Positions 21,603 through 30,951 of a DNA stretch of 64,000 nucleotides are shown piece by piece. Numbering within the stretch: position 1 is the stretch's first letter; each line of letters begins with the position of its first letter. The position numbers and the translations under genes were made by a program. The notes below the pieces were generated by a model. The model saw only the letters and a program-made list of their open reading frames with translations. It was not told the origin of the DNA and made no database searches. The stretch spans positions 40,621 through 104,620 of the forward strand of contig ARYC01000125.1 of NCBI GenBank assembly GCA_000711775.1, in the 5' to 3' direction. This DNA comes from Oxytricha trifallax (lineage: Eukaryota > Ciliophora > Spirotrichea > Sporadotrichida > Oxytrichidae).

Positions 21603-24600
21603 TCAATAGTCATCTTCATCATCGTCATCACCAAATAGTTTGCTGAATTTGGCTTGAGGATTAACCGTGGCTTTAGCTGGTGCTGCATTATATTAAGCCT
21701 GCACTTTAGCTTGCCCTCCAATTGAAGGCAATGGCTTACTATTAGATTGTCTGAAATTGAAATCATTGTCATCGTCATCGTCATCTCCACCATACATGTT
21801 CTGCAATTTGGTAGCAGCTGGTTGTTGTTTTTGATAAACTGGAGGAGGCATGACATCTTGCTTTTGAGTGAATCCTGGCAAGGGAGGTGGCAATTTCTAT
21901 GAACTCGTAGTCATTTGAGGTGGAGCCATATATGCATTGGTGATTGGTTTTGACTTAGCCTTACCATCATCACTGTCGTCGTCATCGCTTGACTCATTGT
22001 CATCATCTGATGAGTTATCAAACTTGCTCTTCTTTTTCTTTTTCTTGTCCTTCTTCTTTGCTGGTTAGATGTTGCTTGAAATAGTTGGAGGAGGTTGATA
22101 AGTCTATTGATAATCATTGGATGGAATGTTTGTCTCTTGGTAGTTATTGTAAGCGTTGTTGTTTGCACCATAACTATCATAAGTTTAAGCTGGAGCTTGA
22201 TATTGATATAATTACTATTATTTAATGCTGTACGGAAATTAATACAAAGGCCTAAGCCAGCTAGATAGATAAATCATATAGTTCATGCTTTGATTTTTGG
22301 GCATCTACTCAATCTTACTCAAAGAGCCAGGAGCTTGATATGTTTACTGTTGAACTGGTGGTGGTTAAATGAATGAAGTCTGTTTGCTTTCATCTTCATC
22401 TGAATCACCAAAGAATGCAACAGTTTTCGCGGGAGGTTTCTTCTAGACTGTTGGCTTCATAAATTGATCTTAGTGATTGAAAACCCCAGCAGATGGCTTG
22501 TTATCAAATTGAGAGTTATCCTAATTGACAAAAGATCTATCTGCACCAACAAATGATTGTTTGGATGACTCTTTTCTCTCTAATTCCTCACGTCTTTCTC
22601 TTTCTCTAGTTTCAAAAGCTTCTTCTTCCTCATATCTTCTGCGTTCAATCTCTTCCTATTGCTTTTTCTTCTTTTATTCAAGCATTTACTCTCTAGTTTA
22701 ACCACCTAAAAGTGCTCCTAAGTTCAAGTTCTTAGCGATATCCTTAACTGATGTGCCTCCAGTTGACACATTTGTATTTCTCAATTCTTCATTCTAAGCG
22801 GATTAGGATTGGCTTAAACTTTGTCTGGAGATTTCTTCTGGTTGAGTATAAGTTGATGGATTAGTTATCGGAGGAATACTACTGTTATATTCACTTTGTC
22901 TTGGTTGAGAAGTCTGATTGTATTCACTCTATCTCGCGCTTGGTGGTTGAATGTTATCGACTTTATTGTAGTCACTCTGTATGGGTTAAGGTTCAATCTT
23001 ATTGTAATCGCTTTACCTAGGCTGAGTATTCATTGCATCATAGTTATTGGTGTTATTATATTAGTTTTCATAGTTAGTTTGATTATAGTCATACCCATTA
23101 TTTCCAGTGCCATATTGATTATACTGCTAATCATAATTGTTGGTGTTGTTGGCATAGTTATTGTACTAATCTGCATTAGGGTTTTAGTTATCATAACCAC
23201 CATAACCGTAGTTTTAATTCTAATAGTCATAGTTTTGATTGTAATCAGCGTTGTTGTAATCGTAGCCTTGATTGTTGTATTAATCATAGCCATATTATTA
23301 ATTGTTGTTGTAGTCGTAGTTATTGTACTGTTGCTGTTCATTCCATTGATCGTTTAATGTACCGTCTTGATTGTATTGGCTTTGGCCTCTGTTGTACATA
23401 CTGGCTCCACCACCTTGCTTGTTGTATTCGCTTGGACCTTTGTTGTACTAGCTAGGGCCACCAACTCTGTTATATTCAGAGGGTTGTTTTTGATATTCTG
23501 AAGGTTACTTTTAATATTCGGATGGGGCTTTTTAATATTCAGATGTCTGTTTTTAGTATTCAGATGGAGCTTTTTAATACTCTGATGGTTATTTCTAGTA
23601 TTCACTGGGAGCCTTATTAAAATTGCTTGGTCTATCTTAATTAAATAAGCTTTCTCTTTGAAATTCATCTTTTGCTTAGATATCATCAGTTTCAAACTTA
23701 TTGCTATCAATGTTTTGTGAAGTTTATTGCACAAAAGTAGGTGGTGGGATGATTTATGGAATTGGTTTAGTTTCTGGTTGGAAATCATTGGCTGAAGACA
23801 TCATTGATGAGTCCATTACTGAATCATCGAAAATATTGGGAAGTGGCTTCTTTTAAACAGGTGGGGGTGGCAATATTTATTCTTGTACTTTTACAGTAGG
23901 TAAAGGAGGAGGGAGTTATTTGGGCTTTGGTTTAAACATCATATCATCCTCTTCGTCTTCATCGTCATCGTCGTTGAACAAACCTTTGCCAGCTGGTTTC
24001 TTCGAGCCTGAAGTTTGAATTATGGGTGGTGGTGGCATGTTAGTAGTCTGTTTTGGCTTTGGTTTTAAGAAACTATCTTCTTCGTCCTCATCATCTCCAT
24101 CATTCCAAAGAGTTGCTTTCTTTTAAGTAGGTGGTAAGATTACTGGAGGAGGTGTTTGCTTGATGATTGGAGGAGGAATGCTATTGCTATTATTCATTAT
24201 AGGAGGTGGTAATTGTTACTGCATGGATGGTGGTTACATCATAGGTGGGGGTGGTAGCTTATTTTAAGTTTAGCCCATAGGTTTAGACTTTGGAATAAAA
24301 TCGCCATCATCATCCTCTTCATCATCTAAGAAATTAGCTATTTTCTTTTGTGGAGCTGGTGGTTGATTGGTTTTCTTTGCTGCCCCGAATAAGAAACCAT
24401 TATCATCATCGTCGTCTTCATCAACGTTGAAGAGTCCACCTTTATTGTTTTTGGGAGGAGGAGGTTTCTGATAAGATTCATCAAGATCAGCTTTGTACTG
24501 ATTTTTAGATTGAGAGGCTTCGAATGCATTTTATTGGGCTTGTGACTTGGCTTTCTTTTATTCTTCGTCAGAATCTTCATAGTCGAAAATACTGTTTAAC

Positions 24601-24611
24601 TTAGATTTTAA
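21603..24611 (-). CDS. FAM21-like acidic-motif tail protein with Q/N/Y-rich domain (start codon missing)
   Basis: A ~1,000-residue frame is open without an IES from about 24,611 to the TGA at 21,603-21,605. It carries repeated hydrophobic-plus-acidic motifs separated by PPP linkers: IFDYEDSDEE, LFNVDEDDDDD, LWNDGDDEDEED, LFNDDDDDEDEED, MYGGDDDDDDND, LFGDDDDEDDY. This is the LFa-repeat layout by which the FAM21 tail binds retromer VPS35. Other parts are an array of PSEYxK units (about 23,450-23,640), an Asn/Tyr/Gln-rich prion-like block (about 23,000-23,350), a charged helix (EEIERRRYEEEEAFETRERE) and Lys-rich KKKDKKKKKK. No in-frame ATG exists near the 5' side; AAATCTAAG before 24,600 could be a splice acceptor. 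The FAM21 head must come from elsewhere. Confidence 0.6.
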
Positions 24612-24725
24612 ATAAAGAATAAATTTAAGTTATTTGACTCACAAATATCAATTTGTAGGAAGAGTTGTTGAATAAATGGAATAATTTAAGTAAAACAATT
24701 AAATAGAATTGATGTATAAAATAAT

Positions 24726-24740
24726 AAACCCCAAAACCCC
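24726..24740. repeat. Internal telomeric C4A4 tract
   Basis: AAACCCCAAAACCCC, nearly two units of the spirotrich telomere repeat, lies between the start-less FAM21-like tail and the 3' end of YKT6. The flanking TTTAACATTC is not the TBE terminal sequence, so it is not an obvious TBE end. Confidence 0.75.
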
Positions 24741-24790
24741 TTTAACATTCATTCTGCTATATGTCTTTTAATATCTAAGTTTAGTATTCA

Positions 24791-25405
24791 TCAGTTAAGA
24801 GTGCAGCATTTTTGATTTTATTTCTTAGCTTTCTTATAAAAATCAACAGAAACCTTACTCAAATCCTTGCTCTTAACCATCAATTCATCGAGCTGTTCCC
24901 CTTTCTTGAGTAAATCACTGAGATTTTAATGTATAATTTCCTTGACTTCGTGCAATTCCTTTTCAATTTTAAGTAACTTATCTGCCTCCGTGGGGTCCTG
25001 CCACTTTCTCAAGAATATCTCCAGGTTATCGTATTTTATATTTGTGTCTCCCTTGGTCTCTTCGTACACATAAGGATTGTCCGAAAATGTCTCTCTGAAA
25101 TCCATGATTAAATTGTTGAGCATAATAAATGCAGCTTTTTCAGGGTATTCGTTATCAGTTATTGCCGTAGCGGTAAGCCCATCCTTTGTGGTCCAACAGT
25201 AGCAAATGCCGACGTTGTTTTCTAGTGACACACTGGCTTTATTGCCAGGTGGGATGCGACTTGCGATTGTGCGAGAATTGAAATTTATGTGTTCTTTGGC
25301 CATTCCCTTCTGGTAGAACCAAAGCATGGACAGATCCATCTCACTACAAAGTAGGGTGGGCTCTTCTTCGCTCCATCTGAAGATGTGTAATGCTATCAAT
25401 TTCAT
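24791..25405 (-). CDS. YKT6: R-SNARE YKT6
   Basis: An unbroken 204-residue ORF from ATG at 25,405 to TGA at 24,791-24,793. The longin domain starts MKLIALHIFRWSEEEPTLLC and contains ASVSLENNVGICYCWTTKDG and TDNEYPEKAAFIMLNNL. The SNARE helix follows (IEKELHEVKEIIHQNLSDLL... GEQLDELMVKSKDLS), with the zero-layer Arg replaced in the loosely conserved centre. The C-terminus KCCTLN ends in a CaaX-type box (CTLN) preceded by a second Cys, the farnesylation/palmitoylation pair typical of YKT6. It functions in ER-Golgi, endosomal and vacuolar fusion. One TAA-encoded Gln in each of the SNARE helix and tail supports the code. No IES or intron. Confidence 0.93.
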
Positions 25406-25971
25406 GTTACTTTCAAATATTTCGACTAGGAAAAATAATCAACTATAATCTTTCATTATAAGTAATATAATGCCAGATTTATAATATCTCTGATTTCCTC
25501 AGATATTTAATATTTGCTTGTAAATTATCAACTACAAAACTATTCCCTTTTTAAGTTTATAACTTTATTATTATAATTTGAACAAACTAATTATTATTAA
25601 TTTCTAAACATTCTATATTGCAAAAGCTATCCTAGGCTCCTAACTCAATTTGATGATCTTTACTTTTTTATATGATTACTAATTAGAAGAAAAATAAAGA
25701 TTCGAAATTGTATGTTAATGAGAAATTTTTCTCTATTAATATAATAGATAACGATACGCCTGTGATTAGTAATTAATATATAAGAAAAGAGGGAAAGAAA
25801 GAAGATATTTGATTTTTGAAACTTTATATCAAGTTAAAGCCTTTGCAGGTTAACAATTCTCGCTAACAAGAACGAGGGATGTATTGTGAAACATAAAATG
25901 AATTAGTAAAATTAGTTTTCCATTTAATAGGGGAATATGATAATTTATTGATTGAATAATACGAGGAGTGC
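25406..25971. other. Intergenic spacer
   Basis: AT-rich DNA between the 5' end of YKT6 and the 3' end of the uS19 gene, both on the minus strand. No TGA-free coding stretch, repeat or RNA gene seen. Confidence 0.45.
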
Positions 25972-26624
25972 TCATTTAAGGGAAGGAAACTTTGATGATC
26001 TGGTAGCACCGACTCCGACTTTACCGTGCTTGACAGCCTTGTAGGTGAGTGAGAACTCTCCCAAGTAGTGACCCAACCATATCGGGTTTCACTTCAATAC
26101 TGTTCCAGTACTTGCCACTGTAGACTTCCACGACTGAGCCTACCATTTCTTAAAAAAAAATTACATCAAAATCACATCAAATTCTATAGAAATAGAAGAA
26201 ATTAAAAACATAAAATAAGAGTGAGTGAATTTCAGGAACAACGATACAGTTTCTGAGATGAGTCTTGACTCCCTTTGGCTTTTCACCGTATGGGGTTTCC
26301 TTCTTGGCCTTCTTGAGCTTTTTGAGGAGTCTATCGTATCTCTGGTGAATACCGTGAGCGAATCTTCTTCTTTGTCTGGCTCTGAAGAGCTTGACGAGTT
26401 GGTCCATGCTTAACTCAAGCAATGATATAAAATTAGTTAAATCTAATACATAGAAAACTCTTAATAGTATTCCAAATGTTCTTTGTAAGTTTAGTATGGA
26501 ATTTATCTTAAAATTGAAGCAACTTTTCGAGTTCAATGCCTCTGTAAGTACTCTTCTTGAAAGCCTTCTTCTTTTGTTGATTCTAAGCGCTGGTATCAAT
26601 TTGTTCTGCTCCTTTGCTTGCCAT
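25972..26624 (-). CDS. RPS15: 40S ribosomal protein uS19 (RPS15)
   Basis: ATG at 26,624 ([20 protein letters not shown]) to TGA at 25,972-25,974. Blocks: [94 protein letters not shown], ending RSSKFPSLK. Two IESs (26,417-26,516 and 26,145-26,228) must be removed; the remainder is 469 bp, one more than 156 codons. The surplus base is in CCC at 26,072-26,074, between KPDMVG and HYLGEF. Because the protein is essential and otherwise perfect, an assembly error is the simplest explanation. The protein lies at the 40S head near the decoding site. Confidence 0.93.
26145..26228. other. IES, 84 bp, pointer ATTTC
   Basis: ATTTC at 26,145-26,149 and 26,229-26,233. Excision restores [16 protein letters not shown], the conserved uS19 sequence, so the boundary is confirmed by the protein family. 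Confidence 0.9.
26417..26516. other. IES, 100 bp, pointer AAGCAA
   Basis: AAGCAA at 26,417-26,422 and 26,517-26,522. Excision restores [20 protein letters not shown] in uS19. Confidence 0.9.
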
Positions 26625-26974
26625 AGATGCTCTTTAATATTAAATAATATTTAATTCAGATTCTAACTTATTAATACTCAAACTAGCTAACATCTTAATC
26701 AATTAATTCCATATTCATTAAGAATCATGCATTTCAAAAATAAAATGCTTATAAGAGCAAATTTAATTTAGGAAGTTTGAAAGAAAATTATAATTTGAAA
26801 CTATCAAATTACATATACAGTTAATTTTATGTGAGTGAAAATAATTCTCCCCACACCCCACAAATCAGAAAACAATTAATAATTACTTTGTTAATATTTC
26901 CATATATCAATCTAACATATATTTTATATACAGTTAATTATATAATATTTACTATCGCATATTTAGTTGATTCA

Positions 26975-28292
26975 ATGGCTGATTAATCTGTCATAACTAG
27001 CAATAAAAACTAAGGAGACACGCAATTGAGTTAGAACCTTAATTTAGCAGGGAAAACTTAGGATATAATATAGGAAAAGGGAAATATATACACCCGCTTC
27101 ATTGATGGCGCAGTCAGCGGGCTAATTAGTGGAGCTATTTTACAGCCACTCCAAGTTATCAAAACATCCATGCAAATCAGTCCCATTGATAAACCTACAG
27201 ACCATCATCATTAATCTAAAGCATTCAAGAAAATTATGTCTCTAATTTTATTCATAAATCTTATATAGTCTAAGTAAATGAGTTATAAATCAATTTAAGT
27301 TAGGATCAAACTCTAAGTAAAAATAATTGGAAATTGATTCAAATTAATTTCTTTAAACTTTTATTAAAAACTTACCAATTTAATGTCACATACTAAACAT
27401 AAGCATTATGACTTACTGAGTTTCAAGGAGGCTACCATGCTGATATTCGAAAGAGAGGGTATTAAAGGTTACTATAGAGGATTTTTACCATCAATAATTA
27501 AAAACACTATGAATTCAGGGACATACTTCAGCACTCTATACTATCTTCGCATAATGTTTCAAAAAACTAATTTAATGTCAGATAATTGGGTAAACTTCTG
27601 GTCCTCAGCCATTGCCCGTGGAATTCAATCCGTTTTAAGCAATCCTTTAATTGTAATAAAAACTAGGCTGGAAGTACTCGGTTTCTAAGAATACAATAGT
27701 TTATATGATGCAGTGACTAAAATCATTTAAAACGAGGGATATAGAGGTTTCTTTACAGGTTTGAAGATATCTCTTATACGTGATGTTCCCTTCTCAGGAA
27801 TCTTTTATCCAATATATGAGTTCTGCAAGAAGTTTTATTCTTCATTGCTGATGTTTGATTAGCGCGATGAGTTGTAACGCAATAGAGCATTTTACTTAAC
27901 TTTAGTTTCATCTTTATCTTCAGTCACTGCTAACTTTGGAAGTTGTATCATAACTCGAATTTTAAAATGCAATAAAATTACATTTACAAGGAATGGTATT
28001 TTAAAGATAAGTTTAATCCCTAAAAACACCACAACCATTTAAATAAATAACTCACCCGCTTGACATCATCCGTACAAGAGTTTTCTTCCAATTCTATAAC
28101 AAAGATTAGAGCCAACACTACCAGAGTCTGACAAGCGCAATAATAAAGATTTATGAGCACGATGGCTTGATAGGGTACTTTAGAGGGATCACTCCAAGAA
28201 TTATGAGAAAGGGTCTTGGAAATATATTGGCATGGGGTATATACGAATATTTAGTGGATAAAAGAGAGGGCCGTCAATTAAATATTGAATGA
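26975..28292 (+). CDS. Mitochondrial carrier, SLC25A38/Hem25-like glycine carrier
   Basis: ATG at 26,975 to TGA at 28,290-28,292. Removing two IESs leaves 1,074 bp, exactly 358 codons. The three carrier repeats are visible. Repeat 1: FIDGAVSGLISGAILQPLQV with a P-x-x-x-x-K motif. Repeat 2: GTYFSTLYYLRIMF, SNPLIVIKTRLEVLGFQEYN and EGYRGFFTGLKISLIRDVPF (the VPFSGIFYP tail is characteristic of the SLC25A38 group). Repeat 3: HPLDIIRTRVFFQFYN, GLIGYFRGITPRIMRKGLGN, ILAWGIYEYLVDK. SLC25A38/Hem25 imports glycine into mitochondria for haem synthesis; assignment to this subfamily rather than a generic carrier is by sequence resemblance. The N-terminal ~45 residues are a ciliate-specific Gln/Asn-rich extension. 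Confidence 0.85.
27236..27382. other. IES, 147 bp, pointer ATGTC
   Basis: ATGTC at 27,236-27,240 and 27,383-27,387. Excision joins SKAFKKIMS to HTKHKHYDLLSFKEA in the carrier gene. Confidence 0.85.
27950..28046. other. IES, 97 bp, pointer ATAACTC
   Basis: ATAACTC at 27,950-27,956 and 28,047-28,053. Excision joins NFGSCIIT to HPLDIIRTRV, restoring the third carrier P-x-D-x-x-R motif. Confidence 0.9.
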
Positions 28293-28423
28293 GCAAAACA
28301 GGGTTGATAAGACTCCATATTGAAGTGATTGCTGAATAAGGTAACAATATTATGTTAAATAACTTGTTAAATTATCAATTTTATTATATAACTAATTATT
28401 TTTAACTCTTAATAAGTGTAATT

Positions 28424-28503
28424 CAAAACCCCAAAACCCCTTAGTGAGGTTTATAAGTGCTTTGATTTGTAGGGTATAGTTGAGGTCTTATTGGGGTTAG
28501 TAT
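28424..28503 (+). repeat. TBE left terminal inverted repeat
   Basis: C4A4 tip followed by TTAGTGAGGTTTATAAGTGC and one copy of the GTAGGGTATAGTTGAGGTCT unit. It matches the right end in inverse orientation with few differences, about 78 bp as described for TBEs. Confidence 0.9.
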
Positions 28504-28525
28504 AGAAATTAGGTCAAATTGCAAT

Positions 28526-29590
28526 ATGAGAAATAGAAATCAGCGAAATTTAGGGTCTATTTATGATGATAAATATTTAGATTTACTGCTTCAGCTTAGG
28601 TATGGTACGAGTATTAATATAGATTAAGTCAAACCAGTATTGAATTATGCAGCTATTGCAAAGCTCTTACACAAGAGTGCCTCTACTGTTAGGTATCACT
28701 GCATGTTAGCTGTTTAGCATTTTAATTCTGGTACTTGAAAGCATCCTGCTAGAAAATAAAAGTTCTCACAGCACCATATTGACTACCTCTGTGACTCTAA
28801 GACTTTAAAGTATTGGGCACACTTTCCTCTAGACTAGCGAGCTGTAATGTTTCATCGCAAGTTTCCTGATATGCGCATCTCTCCTTAGACTATAGCCAAC
28901 ATTTATAGAAGAAATGGTATTACTTTCAAGACTGTCAACAGAGTGAAGAGAGTGATTGATTTTACAGTGCCATTTTATAGTAATAATTTAAACTATATAT
29001 ATGATTAAATGCAGAGAGCTATTGATAATAACATCAAGTTCATACATGCAGATGAAGCTGTGTTTACTTTCAACACTTTTATTAATAAGTCTAGGTATAA
29101 GAAGTATGATAATATAGAAGTTTATGACTAAAAAGTGAAGGTAGTTACCCATGCAATTTTAGCTAGTATAAGTGAAGATTCAGGCTTAGAGAGTTATGTG
29201 ATTCACCCTCGCTCTATTAAGCGAGAGTAGTATATAGAGTTCCTACATAAGCTCAGAGAGAAGTATAGCAACCAAGAGATCATCCTGTTTGCTGATAACC
29301 TTTCAGTTCATAAGACTAAGGAGTCTAAGAAAGCTTATGAAGACCTAAACTTAACTCCTGTTTATAACGTTCCTTATAGTCCTTAATTTAATGGAATAGA
29401 ATTCTACTGGAGTTAAATCAAGACTCACTACAAGAAGCTGCTGCTGTATCATCTTATGCATGACTTGCCTATCGATACAGTAGACTTGATTCAAAGCAGC
29501 TGTAAGAGAGTAAGCGTAGATAAGACAACAGTTTGTGCGAGAGAAGGAAGAATGAATGTTTATAAATAAGTTTTAGATTTAAACGAATGA
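28526..29590 (+). CDS. TBE 42-kDa transposase (IS630/Tc1/mariner type, D34E), with in-frame TGA
   Basis: ATG at 28,526 to TGA at 29,588-29,590, 354 codons, the size expected for the 42-kDa TBE transposase. An N-terminal helix-turn-helix is visible (NYAAIAKLLHKSASTVRYHC). Catalytic residues: Asp in FIHADEAVFTF, Asp in ILFADNLSVHK, and Glu in YSPQFNGIEFYWSQIK, with 34 residues between the last two (D34E). Codon 71 (28,736-28,738) is TGA in NSGT-stop-KHPARK, so this copy would be truncated unless it is a sequencing error. It faces the 22-kDa-type ORF tail to tail, with only six bases between the two outermost TGAs. Confidence 0.93.
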
Positions 29591-29596
29591 ATATAT

Positions 29597-30387
29597 TCAC
29601 ATATTAAATTGGCCCATAAAGGGGTTTGGCTTCTCTTTCTTCTCCTCTTCTTATGGCTTGCTTGGACCCATATTTCTTCTCTTTGTGCCAGCTCCTGCAT
29701 CTATGTTCATTTCTTCTGGCTTTTAGACATCTTTATAAAGTCTCTTGCTCACTTCATAAATAGTCTATGACTTTCTCTCTCTGTGAACCTTCGCATGCTC
29801 TTTCATTAGGAATATACCAGTTCCAGGTTTCTCTACAAAGTTATGAATCAAAGCTTACTAGAGAGGAATGGGTGCTTCTTAAGCTCAGCGAGCCAGGTCT
29901 CGCTTATTAGTATGCCTTGCTTCTTTTAATCTTCAGGAGAAATAGAGTAGCGTTTTTTGTGAGCTTCTTCAATGATCTCTCTGAGATAACTCTCTCTTAA
30001 AGTGCCAAGAACTCCAAAGAAGAAGCTCCTTTCTGGAAGCTTGTTAGAGAGTTGTTTCTTGGTAGGAAGATAAACTACCAACTCTTCATCTTTCATCGCA
30101 TCCTCGTAGAGATTAGTGACTGAAATCTCTGGGTAGTTTGGTATATCTATCAACTTTATTTCACTGTTTTTAAAGGCTTTCTTCTCATCGCAGAGTATAG
30201 CTTTTAAGAATGAAATTTTGGTACCTTCCATCGTTGGAAGGAATAAACCCACTATAGTATATGATTAAGTATATGTCACATGCTTACCATGCTAAGTGAG
30301 GTATCGATAGAGATCTTCCTTGCTTCTAAATCTTGAGATCATTTCTTAAGCTTCAACCCTCTTCATTGCAGTACTTATAGATTCCAT
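29597..30387 (-). CDS. TBE 22-kDa-type ORF (function unknown), possible frameshift near its end
   Basis: ATG at 30,387 (MESISTAMKRVEAQEMISRF) reads to TGA at 29,848-29,850: 179 residues, about the 22 kDa reported. A second frame immediately downstream (29,597-29,850) encodes a plausible continuation (ALIHNFVEKPGTGIFLMKEH ... KEKPNPFMGQFNM). It aligns with the C-terminal parts of the related proteins at 46,162 and 62,720, so a one-base frameshift may have split a ~264-residue protein. Shared motifs are RSKEDLYRYL, ISFLKAILCDEKK, IPNYPEISV and FFFGVLGTLRESY. No enzymatic motif is evident; it may be a DNA-binding or structural transposition partner, which is inference. Confidence 0.8.
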
Positions 30388-30951
30388 CCTTGTTCCTTCT
30401 CTTGTTATTGAATTTCAAATTTTAATATATAGAATTCTGGATCATAGTGTTAATAATCTTAGTATTAAATATGGGCATCTTATAGGAGGTCAACCTGGTA
30501 AGGATACGTGGAGAAGGCTGGCAGAAGCTGTAACAAACTTCAGAGATAGAGCTCCATTTTTATCAATTTAGTTCCATTAAATTAGTACTAAATTTGTTTA
30601 AATTTGATTAGTACCGGTACTAAATTCGTTTAAATTTAATTGGTACAATTTAATAGTACCAAAACTTAATTAGTACCTAGTTTTTAACTAATGAGGTTTT
30701 AATGGAAAAGTTCCAAATGGTTCAAAACCTAATTGGTACCAGTACCAACCTGAATTTATTCTCAGTTGGTACCAAAATTAAAAATATTAAGCATAAAATT
30801 AGAAAATTTATAGTTATAAACTAAGTATAAATATGATGTCTAACACCTAAGAATCAACCATTGTTGTTGCAGTGCCAGCTCCTATACAAAGTTAGTATAG
30901 CCAGTGAGGTTTTTACTTATTAATAATAGAAATTTAAATTTGAATTTAAAC

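Noticed and set aside
22896..23357. Long plus-strand ORF rich in Ile/Val (apparent multi-pass membrane protein)
   Set aside because: It is the antisense shadow of the Asn/Tyr/Gln-rich block of the FAM21-like gene; low-complexity AAT/TAT codons give hydrophobic codons on the other strand.
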